From Aureivirga marina (GTDB taxonomy: Bacteria; Bacteroidota; Bacteroidia; Flavobacteriales; Flavobacteriaceae): a stretch of DNA of 64,000 nucleotides. Location: NCBI RefSeq assembly GCF_015767265.1, contig NZ_JADPIB010000002.1, positions 62,001 to 126,000 on the forward strand, given 5' to 3'. Made by a program: the position numbers and the translations under genes. The notes beneath the pieces are model-generated. The model did not search any database. It was not told the DNA's origin and saw only the letters and a list, made by a program, of their open reading frames with translations. Shown here one piece after another: positions 9,101 to 16,823 of this stretch (positions are counted from its first letter, which is position 1; each line of letters opens with the position of its first letter).

Positions 9101-11155
9101 TGGTGCACTAACAGTGAATGTTGGACTTCCTTGTATTATTATTTCTTTTTCAAATTCAAATATTTTCCCACATTTATTTACTTCTAAAATTAATTCAACT
9201 GTTTGATTTACTGCTCCAATTTGATTCCATAAAACTGTTATCTCATTAGTTCCATTACCCAAAGAAACTCCTCCAAGCGAAGAATCATCAACATACCAAT
9301 TAAAACTATCAACATCTGTCAACATGCTTCCAAATAAATCTTGTGCTTTATAAACTTCATAAGTACTTGGACATACAAGACTACTTCCTGAAATATTTGC
9401 GTTAACTTCTTTTACAGTTAATGTTTTTGTAAATACAGCTGATTCACAATATGGTTGTTCTATAGATACATATTTACACTGTATTTCATAGCTACCACCA
9501 GTGTAAGAAGAATCAAAAATTGCCGTTACTTCATCTCCTGAAGTTGAACCTACTATTACTCCACCAGTAATTGACCACTCTCCTGTTGCTTCACTATTAG
9601 ATGGTATTGAAAATTCATGTGGAACATCTAAGCAAATTTCATCTTCTCCTGTAATTGATGTTGGCGGCTCTGGTGATTCTTTAACTTTAACTCGCAAAGG
9701 ACTTGTAGAACAAGCATCTCCTGCAACATCAATTACATACGTTCCTTCTTGTGTAAAAGTATAATTAATTGATGATTGATTTGAAATCACAGTTGTCGTA
9801 TAATCTGGTTTTTTAATAATCCAGTTTTCTGTACTTCCTCCCAAAATATTAAAAGTTCCAGTTTGCCCAATACAAAAAGAATCATCTCCTGTTATTGTTA
9901 CTGGAGCTTCAATTTTAATTTTTTTAATCGCTTCACCACCACATCCTAAAAGTGTATTTTTATATTTAGCTTTTAAGTAAATTGTTCCTGGAGTACCATA
10001 TGATTGTAAAACTATTTCATTACGTTGATCTGTTTGTAACATATTCACCATTCCTGGCGCTCCAATTATTGACCATTCTACTTCTGTTGTTGGCCATTGA
10101 GGTAATGAATATACATTGTCTTCATTAGGACATATCAAATCTTTTCCTTCAATATCTCCTTTTACTTTAATAACTGGAACTTTCACTGAAATATGAGCAT
10201 CACAAGCAATATCACAGCTAGAAAGATCTAATGCTAAATTACCAAATCCTGTTTCATCAACATTATTCCAAATTACTTGAACCATATTGAAATCTTGATT
10301 TACAATATCTCCTCCAAATGCTTTCCAATTTAAATATCCACCGCATAAATCAGCAATATAATCTGGAACTGTATATGTAGCTATTTCTCCTTCACAAACA
10401 ACACTTGGACAATCAATAGGAATTTCATCCTTCATTACTATAATTGTTGCTTTATGATATGCTTTACATCCACACTCATTTGTAACTTCTAACGTAACTA
10501 TATATTCTCCTGGCTCTGGATAAGAAAATACTGGTTCATAAGCATATGAAACAGAATTTGGAATTCCATTTGTAGGATCTCCATCTCCAAAATCCCATTT
10601 ATACGAATATAATTCTGAACCTCCGTTTGTTGAAGATAAATTCTTGAAATAAATATCAGAATTTATACAAGCCGTATAATCTTTTAATGGTTCAGGAAAA
10701 GGACTGATTGTAAATAATGCTTCTGGAGAAATTTTAATTGAAATACAAACATTCTCTGTGATTATTTCTCCATTTGATAATTTTATTTCTGCACTAATAG
10801 AACCAGAACCATCTCCCCCCCAAGAAACAGTTGCTGATGTTCCACTAGCCGATGTTAAATCTCCTCCTGTAACTGACCAGTCTACACTAACAATACCTGA
10901 ATAGTTATCAGCTAAAATAGAATAGTTCACTTCACTACCTGAGCAAACTCCAATACATTCTGAATCTAAAATTTCTTCTTCAGAATCTTTTTCATCTTGT
11001 CTATAATCTATACAACTTACCTCTGTATCCCATGTTATGGCATAATTGGTTTGTGCATAAATTAAACTTGGAAAAAATATGCTAAACGAGAGTAGCATTA
11101 ATAGTATTCTTTTTCTTAAAAGAAATACTTGTTTTAATAGGTTAATACGTTTCAT
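6140..11155 (-). CDS. Giant PKD-repeat surface protein with T9SS type A sorting domain
   Basis: 1671-residue secreted protein. A signal peptide occupies residues 1-34 (cleavage near IYA|QTN). The body is a chain of immunoglobulin-like beta domains. Clear PKD domains carry the WDFGDG or WDFDDG signature near residue 190 and near 700, and a related YAWDF domain is near 1065. Many cysteines recur in short pairs (for example CGGY, CGCK), suggesting disulphides. The last ~75 residues form a T9SS type A sorting domain: NPTKDFVNIKF, a YDMRG turn, and the final SGLYFVIVKENGK strand. It is therefore expected to cross the outer membrane through T9SS and be released or anchored at the surface. PorQ at 55.8 kb belongs to that system. 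No enzymatic domain is visible; adhesion or gliding is a guess. It is a single-gene unit with its own terminator. Confidence 0.9.
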   Translation of the reverse strand: MKRINLLKQVFLLRKRILLMLLSFSIFFPSLIYAQTNYAITWDTEVSCIDYRQDEKDSEEEILDSECIGVCSGSEVNYSILADNYSGIVSVDWSVTGGDLTSASGTSATVSWGGDGSGSISAEIKLSNGEIITENVCISIKISPEALFTISPFPEPLKDYTACINSDIYFKNLSSTNGGSELYSYKWDFGDGDPTNGIPNSVSYAYEPVFSYPEPGEYIVTLEVTNECGCKAYHKATIIVMKDEIPIDCPSVVCEGEIATYTVPDYIADLCGGYLNWKAFGGDIVNQDFNMVQVIWNNVDETGFGNLALDLSSCDIACDAHISVKVPVIKVKGDIEGKDLICPNEDNVYSLPQWPTTEVEWSIIGAPGMVNMLQTDQRNEIVLQSYGTPGTIYLKAKYKNTLLGCGGEAIKKIKIEAPVTITGDDSFCIGQTGTFNILGGSTENWIIKKPDYTTTVISNQSSINYTFTQEGTYVIDVAGDACSTSPLRVKVKESPEPPTSITGEDEICLDVPHEFSIPSNSEATGEWSITGGVIVGSTSGDEVTAIFDSSYTGGSYEIQCKYVSIEQPYCESAVFTKTLTVKEVNANISGSSLVCPSTYEVYKAQDLFGSMLTDVDSFNWYVDDSSLGGVSLGNGTNEITVLWNQIGAVNQTVELILEVNKCGKIFEFEKEIIIQGSPTFTVSAPSSTCAEDINSFSVSGLSSFDSIEWDFDDGSFASGASVTHDFANIAGGNITRDVVVTIINPNGCDAVITEVHPVIVSPTPNVNISPYNHVTVSDWSTFTYTLTANIQSGFGTTTTIKWYRDNDTNPNNGNVLIATNVTSITSEINAVGNYYAIIENSYGCSTQTDEVNISNCTSPGGGCTPNPSTVNITTSNTGCLTGSSSATFTGLTPVSTQWVTTDSKMNIVGSSTSATANYTFTEPGIYTTHIIANYPSPYCKIEEFKSILIPYVADLKYKVTCSTTPGMYEIELLDDSSYFSAVNLTNYTFSESGTILSSGTNNSVTILRGAGSHTFDLSITGTDGTTIFPSCTASVTIDLDPYPVANFSSDTSVCQGEPIAFNVSSFNPNFQYAWDFSGSGDNFSVNVPDPIVEFENFGMKSITLTVTNPLGCSATFTQTIDVDENGLDGDLHIMPNSTCEGNSVTLAYINTGTTVPSNYYWMSEDQLLAMTTTNTYTANLSSGNYWVEVTDDFGCKRKDIPSKNLTIINKPDIKISGSTDVCSYDFVYLNGSAGSDPGILYEWYRNGAHLTAFDDETNLSFQEINIGTSPFTVTYTLKAKIPNGTGGYCESQKSHIVTVNPKPAPVNLSFNVISCTPYVVEIYASGPTTPGTYTWSDGQSGSAITVTRGGPYQVRFRNSSGCEVTNTIKVPKDPEEFFWIFPKGCYSFCKDYIYGNYPGDPYLIGPNTSFTNWSWIHDGNVTMTGSGYMSNLPLEEPGEYAIKLSNGYCTKDYGTMNLEIESCECKLEVGSKLKNIELNEFDECIFIYDFFISNPMPAFMNATVTVVSGNVTISPSAFGIAPGGSINQNLYINAGQSFPGGYVVLYIEGEIQDKDKTIKCSRLLKLEMQKCTWGREVANDEFISLDKETNIILAPNPTKDFVNIKFNFAEGNNSQKEFEIYDMRGNKVKREVVKENDGVIEWNMNSYASGLYFVIVKENGKVLFKEKLHKE

Positions 11156-11176
11156 TTATATATTACTTAAATTTCA

Positions 11177-11196
11177 TTACCGAATTTAAACGGTAA
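11177..11196 (-). promoter_or_regulatory. Inverted repeat TTACCG-N8-CGGTAA before the giant T9SS gene
   Basis: Perfect 6-bp arms with an AT-only 8-nt spacer, ending 22 nt upstream of the start codon. The geometry fits either a dimeric regulator site or a short leader hairpin. Confidence 0.35.
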
Positions 11197-11735
11197 AAAC
11201 ATATTTTTCAATAGAAATATTAAATTTTTATGAAAAACATAATTAAGTAAAATATAAAAAATAGTTATATATTTAACAGCTAATATCCGTAACTGATAGA
11301 TTTTCAGTTAACTATAAAATATATCTTATTTTTTAAAAATCCAAGAAACCCCTCAGTACTTTTTCCGTGATTTTAAAAAATCACCCTGTATCAAATTTAA
11401 CAATGGATTTTTTCACTTTTTTTTCAACATTGTGAATTTTATCAAAAAGTTGCCTAAAAACGATTTTTTTCTAAAAAATATTATCATTTTAATTGATAAT
11501 AAAATATTAACAATCAATAATTTGAACACAAATTAAACATTAAAAACAGTAAGTTATTTATTTGTTTTAATTATTATTAATAAAGAAATATAAGGAAAGA
11601 AATAACTAATTAATACTTAGCACGAAAAATTGAAAATGATAAAAAAATGAAAGGATTTTAACTTTATTTGATATTTTACAAAAAGAAGGAAAATTCATTG
11701 CTTTATTTCCTTTTTAAAAAAGAGAAGAAACAATT

Positions 11736-11764
11736 AAAAAAAGCTACTTTTCAGTAGCTTTCTA
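11736..11764 (-). terminator. Terminator after the UPF0173 hydrolase
   Basis: Stem AAGCTACT / AGTAGCTT (11741-11748 with 11753-11760), with a long T run on the minus strand directly after it. Confidence 0.85.
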
Positions 11765-11772
11765 TTCGCATT

Positions 11773-12456
11773 TTATTTTTTTATTTCCAATGTTTCTCCG
11801 ATTTTTAATAAATGTAAATCTCGGTGTGCATCAATAAACTTTCGAACTGCTGCATCATGGTCAATTTTGATATAACCAAATGTATCATAATGATACCCTA
11901 AAATATTTGTACATTCTAAGAAATCTGCCGCAATAATAGCATCCTCTACTCCCATTGTAAAATTATCTCCAATTGGTAAAATAGCTAAATCTAAATCATG
12001 ACGCATTGGAATCAACTTCATATCCATTGTTAATGCAGTATCTCCAGCAATATAAATTGTCGCATCATCATTTGCGATGATAAAACCTCCTGGTTGTCCT
12101 CCATAACTTCCATCAGGGAAAGAACTTGTATGCACTGCATTTGTATAAGTTACTTTTCCAAAATCAAATTCCCAAGAACCTCCATGATTTAATGGATGAC
12201 CATCAATTCCTTTTTCTCCAAAATAGTTTACAATTTCATAATTAGAAACTACTTTTGCTCCAGTTCTTTTTGCAATCGCTTCTACATCTAAAATATGGTC
12301 TTGATGCGCATGTGTGATTAAAATATAATCTGCTTCTAAAGTATTTATATCAATATCTTTTGCCAATTCATTTGCAGTAATAAATGGATCTACAATGATA
12401 TGTTTTCCGTTTGTTTCTATAGATAAGGATGCGTGTCCTAAAAATGTAACTTTCAT
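11773..12456 (-). CDS. UPF0173 family metal-dependent hydrolase
   Basis: 227-residue metallo-beta-lactamase-fold hydrolase of the UPF0173 (YtkL-like) family. The family start VTFLGHASLSIE is present. The two-metal motif THAHQDH (H49, H51, D53, H54) is intact, as is GDTALTMD further on. The length is typical. No signal peptide is seen, so it is cytoplasmic; the physiological substrate of this family is not established. It is a single gene with its own terminator. The region immediately upstream holds a tandem repeat. Confidence 0.9.
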   Translation of the reverse strand: MKVTFLGHASLSIETNGKHIIVDPFITANELAKDIDINTLEADYILITHAHQDHILDVEAIAKRTGAKVVSNYEIVNYFGEKGIDGHPLNHGGSWEFDFGKVTYTNAVHTSSFPDGSYGGQPGGFIIANDDATIYIAGDTALTMDMKLIPMRHDLDLAILPIGDNFTMGVEDAIIAADFLECTNILGYHYDTFGYIKIDHDAAVRKFIDAHRDLHLLKIGETLEIKK

Positions 12457-12912
12457 AATTTTTGTTTTTCTGTATTAAACCGTCAGATTTAAAACTAAGA
12501 AATATTTTAACATCATGAAAAGTAGATTTGATTTAAAATAGAACTTTCTTGAGTGTATATTTTATACAAATGATTTTAAAGAATCTACAGTTGCATTTTT
12601 ACACAATGTTTTTCTATTTCTACACTCTGTTTTTGCATTTTTCCTCACTGCAATTGCATTTTTTCACAATGCTTTCTTATTTCTGCAAACTGCTTTTGCA
12701 TTTTTCATCACTGCAATTGTATTTTTTCACAACGTTTTCTTATTTCCGCACACTGCTTTTGTATTTTTTATCGCTGTAATTGCATTTTTAAACAACGTTT
12801 TCCTATTTACACACAATGTTTTATGTTTTTATTTTCTCTTAATAATTAATTCTTTTCCACACTATTTATTGAGAATATTTACGGATATTTATATAACCTA
12901 AATAATAAGTTT
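12457..12912. other. Divergent intergenic region carrying a tandem repeat
   Basis: About 455 nt between divergent genes. More than half is occupied by the 21/63-bp repeat at 12591-12821. A plus-strand open frame through the repeat (12549-12779) is only a by-product of the period, which is divisible by three, and starts in ordinary AT-rich sequence. Promoters of both flanking genes must lie here, but no exact TAnnTTTG box is visible. Confidence 0.6.
12591..12821. repeat. 21-bp tandem repeat with 63-bp higher-order period
   Basis: Eleven consecutive 21-bp units. They fall into three types (A, B, C) that recur in the order ABC-ABC-ABC-AB, so the true period is 63 bp with about 3.7 copies. Type A starts TTGCATTTTT and ends near CAATGTTT or CAACGTTT (12591, 12654, 12717, 12780). 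Type B has a TATTTC core. Type C starts TTGCATTTTT and ends CACTGCAA in its clearest copies. On the minus strand one frame reads heptad-like peptide (KMQKQ-AEIRK-CEK-MQLQ) with a stop at the same place in every 63-bp unit. It may be a decayed coiled-coil coding repeat, a phased A-tract element or a minisatellite. Confidence 0.85.
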
Positions 12913-13908
12913 ATGATAAAAATTGATACTCTAAAAGAGGTAAATTGCTCTATTGAAGAAGGCGGCATTGTGATAAATGATTCTTTAAATGCCACAAATC
13001 TAAATTTTGACGCTGATTCCATCGCTATTTATGATGAAAATCTAGCTACTTTTTGGTCTTTAGACCTAGAACAATGTAAATTATATCGATTAAAAAAAGA
13101 TTTAATTAAGCGTAAAGACATAAAGAAAATAATTATTTCTAAAAGTTTAAATCATATTTACATTAGATGTTTTGCTAAGAAAACTATAGACGTATTTGAC
13201 TTAACCAACTTAAAAAAAATTGCTAGTTTTAAGCATAATGATTGGGTAAAAGACATGGATTTTTGTGAATCTACAAAAATATTGGTTTCTTCAGATGGAA
13301 AAGGTTTTTGGTACCAATGGAATTTGGAAGAATTAGATTTAGAAAAAAAAGGTAAAGCAAAAAAGTCAAAAAAAGTTTTTGCTAGAATTAAAATAGCACA
13401 AAATGGAAAATTTATCCTTACGAATTCTTATAATTACTCTGTAAATCAATTTATAATTTGGGATTTAGAAACCGGAAATCCAATTTATGAATCTGATGAA
13501 AGTAATAATGCAGATAACCAATTTAAAGTAAATACATATACTGGTGAATTTGAAATTGGTGGATTTATAGATGATGAAACTGTATTATTATATAGTAATT
13601 ATAATATCAAAAGTTATATTCCTGCAAATGAAAAAAAATATTTTGAATTATTTGAATATAATTTTAAAACGAATCAATTAAAAAAATCGGAATTTGATGG
13701 AACCATTGCTGATATTTCTTCTTCATGCCAACATCTTGTCATTAAAAATCCAATGAATCCTCCGACAATTTTAACTACCGAAAATAAAACTATTACAACT
13801 ATTCCTTTTAAATGGGATTTAAAAAATGCTGTATTTTCAACAGATGATATGCAAGTAATTTTAACTCCAAATGTTGGAACAAGTTTTATTTATACAATAG
13901 ATAATTAA
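12913..13908 (+). CDS. Beta-propeller (WD40-like) protein of unknown function
   Basis: 331-residue protein without signal peptide or membrane segment, probably cytoplasmic. It shows repeated hydrophobic strands and WD-like endings such as TIDVFDLTNLKKIASFKH, FWYQWNLEELDLE and FIIWDLETGNPIYE. These suggest a degenerate WD40-type propeller of roughly five to seven blades. A lysine-rich insert (KKGKAKKSKK) lies near residue 140. No catalytic motif is visible. It is divergent from the hydrolase gene across the tandem-repeat region and ends at a strong bidirectional terminator. The propeller call is an inference from the repeats; the function is unknown. Confidence 0.7.
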   Translation: MIKIDTLKEVNCSIEEGGIVINDSLNATNLNFDADSIAIYDENLATFWSLDLEQCKLYRLKKDLIKRKDIKKIIISKSLNHIYIRCFAKKTIDVFDLTNLKKIASFKHNDWVKDMDFCESTKILVSSDGKGFWYQWNLEELDLEKKGKAKKSKKVFARIKIAQNGKFILTNSYNYSVNQFIIWDLETGNPIYESDESNNADNQFKVNTYTGEFEIGGFIDDETVLLYSNYNIKSYIPANEKKYFELFEYNFKTNQLKKSEFDGTIADISSSCQHLVIKNPMNPPTILTTENKTITTIPFKWDLKNAVFSTDDMQVILTPNVGTSFIYTIDN

Positions 13909-13940
13909 TAGCATTTATTTTTTCATTTTTTACGATAATA

Positions 13941-13972
13941 AAAAAAACTAGCTCCAAAAGAGCTAGTTTTTC
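13941..13972. terminator. Bidirectional terminator
   Basis: Stem AAAAACTAGCTC / GAGCTAGTTTTT with a short CAAAA loop between convergent genes. Confidence 0.9.
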
Positions 13973-13995
13973 AAATGTAAAAACAAGTTTAATTA

Positions 13996-14880
13996 TTAAA
14001 ATCTATATTTTAAACCAGCAGATAAATCGTTGTTATTAAAATCTGGGATTACATTTTTGTTGTCTGAATTTATTCTATTATAATTTGCATTAATAGATAG
14101 ATTTTCCAGCATAAACCATTCAGCATTTACACCATAACGAAAAGAACTGATTTCACTTCCAGTTGTAAATGTTCCAACAAGTCCTAAACCAAAAGCTTTT
14201 GTGAAATAATATGTGGTTTCTAAATTAAATTCAAATGCATTTTTAAAATCTTCAAAATCAATAAAACTAATAGCAATTCCACCATCAAAATAACTTCCAT
14301 TTCCTAAATCTTGTGCATGAAAATTAGAAAGTGTAAATGTATTTGAACTTCTAAAATCTGCATCTACTTTTTTATACCCTAAATTCAAAGTAGAATTTTC
14401 GGCAATGTATTTTCCAGCAGTAATTGCATATGTATTTGTAGTAGTTTCAGGATTCGATTTTACTTTTGTTTTAGTGTAATAAGCATTTGCTAACCAACCT
14501 GAAGATTTATGTACATAATTTCCTGCAAAATTTATAGTATTTAAATCTAATTTTTCTCCAGAAGATTCAAATTTTCCTAATCCAAAAGAAGCATGAATTC
14601 CAGATGCTCGATCAAAAAAAGTTGCCAAAGCTAATGGTCCTTTAGAATTATCTACTTTTCCAAAATAATAAGTCAAACCTACCATTCCGTGCTTTGTTTT
14701 TGAATTTGGCGTGAATGCATCACTATATTTTGTGTCTGTAAAAAAATAATCTGCATTTGCTTCAAAATTAAAACCTTTTGCAGAAGATTCTTCTTTTTGC
14801 TGTGCAAAACTATTTTGGCTTAAAAAGGCGAAAATCACGATTGCAAGACTAGCTAAAAATTTCTTTTTATTGCAGTTCAT
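13996..14880 (-). CDS. Outer-membrane beta-barrel protein
   Basis: 294-residue exported protein. Signal peptide residues 1-26 (cleavage near SFA|QQ). The rest alternates hydrophobic strands and polar turns rich in Tyr, Phe, Asn and Gly, and it ends in LSAGLKYRF with the terminal Phe typical of barrels inserted by BAM. No TonB box or plug is seen, so it is a simple porin-like barrel of perhaps 12-14 strands (a rough estimate). It starts only 2 nt after the stop of the amidohydrolase lipoprotein gene, so the two form one operon and may act on the same substrate. The barrel call is confident; the specificity is unknown. Confidence 0.82.
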   Translation of the reverse strand: MNCNKKKFLASLAIVIFAFLSQNSFAQQKEESSAKGFNFEANADYFFTDTKYSDAFTPNSKTKHGMVGLTYYFGKVDNSKGPLALATFFDRASGIHASFGLGKFESSGEKLDLNTINFAGNYVHKSSGWLANAYYTKTKVKSNPETTTNTYAITAGKYIAENSTLNLGYKKVDADFRSSNTFTLSNFHAQDLGNGSYFDGGIAISFIDFEDFKNAFEFNLETTYYFTKAFGLGLVGTFTTGSEISSFRYGVNAEWFMLENLSINANYNRINSDNKNVIPDFNNNDLSAGLKYRF

Positions 14881-14882
14881 CT

Positions 14883-16568
14883 TTATTTGTTTTTAGTATT
14901 TAATTCTTTTGTATCATACACAATTTTACCATCAACAATTGTCATAATACTTTTAGTTTCTACAATTTTTTCTACAGGAATTGTAAGAATATCTTGAGAT
15001 AAAACAGCAATATCCGCTAACATTCCTTTTTTAATTTGTCCTTTATGGTGCTCTTCAAATTCCGCATATGCAGAACCTTTTGTAAATCCATCAATCACTT
15101 CTTCCCTTGTCAAAGATTCATTCGAATCTAATGGATGATTTAAAGCGAAAGCAAAAGCAGAAAAAGGTCCTTCCACTCCTTCAGTACCAAATGCTAAAGG
15201 AATATTTGCATTTAATAATGATTTCATTTTAAAGAAATGTGTTTCATGTCCAAATCTTGATTTCACAATATCTGCTAAAACTAAATGATGTGGTTGTTGA
15301 ACGACAATTGCTCCAAGATTAGCTGCTCTAGGAATTAAATCTTCTACAACCCCATCTCCATGTTCCATACGTACACGTTTAGATTTCCAATCTACACCTT
15401 TCATCGATTCCATCGTGTTAATAATTATCTCTGCTGAACGATCTCCATGTGTGTGAAATAAAACTTGCCCTCTCCACTCTGTATCAGGATTTGCAAGAAT
15501 TTCTTTGATTTCTGAATTTGTAAAAGACATTTTTCCTTTCCAATTTGGTTTATCAGCATATTCTTTTCTAATAGCTGCAACACGCTCCATTGGTGTTCCA
15601 TCTAAAAACCATTTTGTTCCAGTAGCTTTTACCAATTTATTTTCAATTGGATATGTTGGAAGATTTTTAGATTCTTCTGTATCTCTTCCTGTTGGAGTAG
15701 TATTTGGCATACGAATATATCGCACACGAATCGGAATTTTTGAATCTTCTAAAACTTTCAAATATCTATCTGGAGCTAAAATTGGCATATCTTGGATAGA
15801 AGTAACTCCATTACTTAAAAGTTCTTCTGTTTGTGCTTTCATCGCTTCTGTCAATTGTTGGTCATTTAAATTAAAATCCATCAACTGACGACGTAAAGGC
15901 CATTGTGCATATTCATGAAATTTTCCTGTGATAACATCTGAACCTTCTTTACGAATAAACCAACCACCAAGTGGATCTTTTACTTTTTCATCCAATCCAA
16001 AAAGCTTCATTGCTTTTGTATTAATAATTTCTCCATGACTAAACCAAGTAGAAATATAAACAGGATGATTTGGAGCAATTTTATCTAAAGAAAAACGATC
16101 TGATTTTTCATCATCAATTACTTTTACTCCAGCCAAACCTGTAATCCACGTTCCTTCTGGAACTTCTTTTACTGCTTTTTTAACAGCTTCTAAAACTTGC
16201 TCCCAACTTGGCTCCCATGGCAACTTAATTTGATGTCCAACTGGTGCATTCGAAAACGAGTGGAAATGTGCATCATTAAATCCAGGAATTACCAAATGAT
16301 TTTGCAAATCAATTTTCTCTGTATCTTCTGCTGCTAATTTTAAAACCTCTTCTGTTGTACCAACTGAAATAATTTTATTACCCTTTATAGCGATTGCTTC
16401 CACTATTGGATTTTCAGTATCTGCGGTATAAACTTTTCCATTAATCAATACTTTATCCGCGATTATCATCTCTGAATCAGGATTGCTTCTTCTACTTTTA
16501 CAAGAAGAAAATAGAAAAAGCATGCACAATACGGTAAGCGAAAATACTTGCTTTAATTTTTTCATCAC
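14883..16568 (-). CDS. Amidohydrolase family 3 (YtcJ-like) lipoprotein
   Basis: 561-residue metal-dependent amidohydrolase. The lipoprotein signal ends in FSSC (C23), so the enzyme is anchored in the cell envelope. The metal-binding DAHFH follows VIPGFN, and further conserved His residues appear in FHTHGD and RMEHGDG. The C-terminal IVDGKIVYD closes the small beta domain, as in YtcJ-type enzymes. These hydrolyse C-N bonds in amides or imides; the substrate here cannot be read from sequence. Two Met codons open the frame. The barrel gene follows in an operon. An exact -7 box and a 15-bp palindrome lie just upstream, suggesting regulated expression. Confidence 0.88.
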   Translation of the reverse strand: MMKKLKQVFSLTVLCMLFLFSSCKSRRSNPDSEMIIADKVLINGKVYTADTENPIVEAIAIKGNKIISVGTTEEVLKLAAEDTEKIDLQNHLVIPGFNDAHFHSFSNAPVGHQIKLPWEPSWEQVLEAVKKAVKEVPEGTWITGLAGVKVIDDEKSDRFSLDKIAPNHPVYISTWFSHGEIINTKAMKLFGLDEKVKDPLGGWFIRKEGSDVITGKFHEYAQWPLRRQLMDFNLNDQQLTEAMKAQTEELLSNGVTSIQDMPILAPDRYLKVLEDSKIPIRVRYIRMPNTTPTGRDTEESKNLPTYPIENKLVKATGTKWFLDGTPMERVAAIRKEYADKPNWKGKMSFTNSEIKEILANPDTEWRGQVLFHTHGDRSAEIIINTMESMKGVDWKSKRVRMEHGDGVVEDLIPRAANLGAIVVQQPHHLVLADIVKSRFGHETHFFKMKSLLNANIPLAFGTEGVEGPFSAFAFALNHPLDSNESLTREEVIDGFTKGSAYAEFEEHHKGQIKKGMLADIAVLSQDILTIPVEKIVETKSIMTIVDGKIVYDTKELNTKNK

Positions 16569-16603
16569 TACTATTTTTTTAGTTACTATTAAATTGTATT
16601 GTG

Positions 16604-16624
16604 CAAAATTACTTGTAGCAAGTA
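16604..16624 (-). promoter_or_regulatory. -7 box TAATTTTG with adjoining palindromic operator candidate
   Basis: The minus-strand TAnnTTTG box at 16604-16611, 36 nt before the amidohydrolase start, abuts the perfect 6-3-6 palindrome TACTTGTAGCAAGTA (16610-16624). The position between -7 and -33 is where a repressor would act. Confidence 0.5.
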
Positions 16625-16823
16625 TTGTTTTAGATATTAATAGTGAGGTAATAATTATGAAAAATTAGGAATTGCAGATTTTTAAAAAGTTGTAGTTTAG
16701 AAATAAAAAACAAATATTAACTGGCATGCTTTTGTAATGAATGTCAATTATCTCTTACAATTTTTATAATTACAAGTTTCTATTTCGTTCAGTCATTTAT
16801 AAAAAACTACTATTAAAGCTTTT

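Larger units (their letters stand above)
11156..11772. other. AT-rich intergenic region with inverted repeats
   Basis: About 600 nt upstream of the giant protein gene. I see two inverted repeats: TTACCG-N8-CGGTAA (11177-11196), 22 nt before the start codon, and TAACTGA-N7-TCAGTTA (11290-11310). Either could be an operator or a 5' UTR hairpin. No exact TAnnTTTG box and no credible reading frame were found. Confidence 0.5.

Noticed and set aside
12549-12779. 76-residue plus-strand frame through the tandem repeat
   Set aside because: The repeat length is a multiple of three, so frames stay open by chance; the product is Leu/Phe/Tyr/Ser-rich with no start context.
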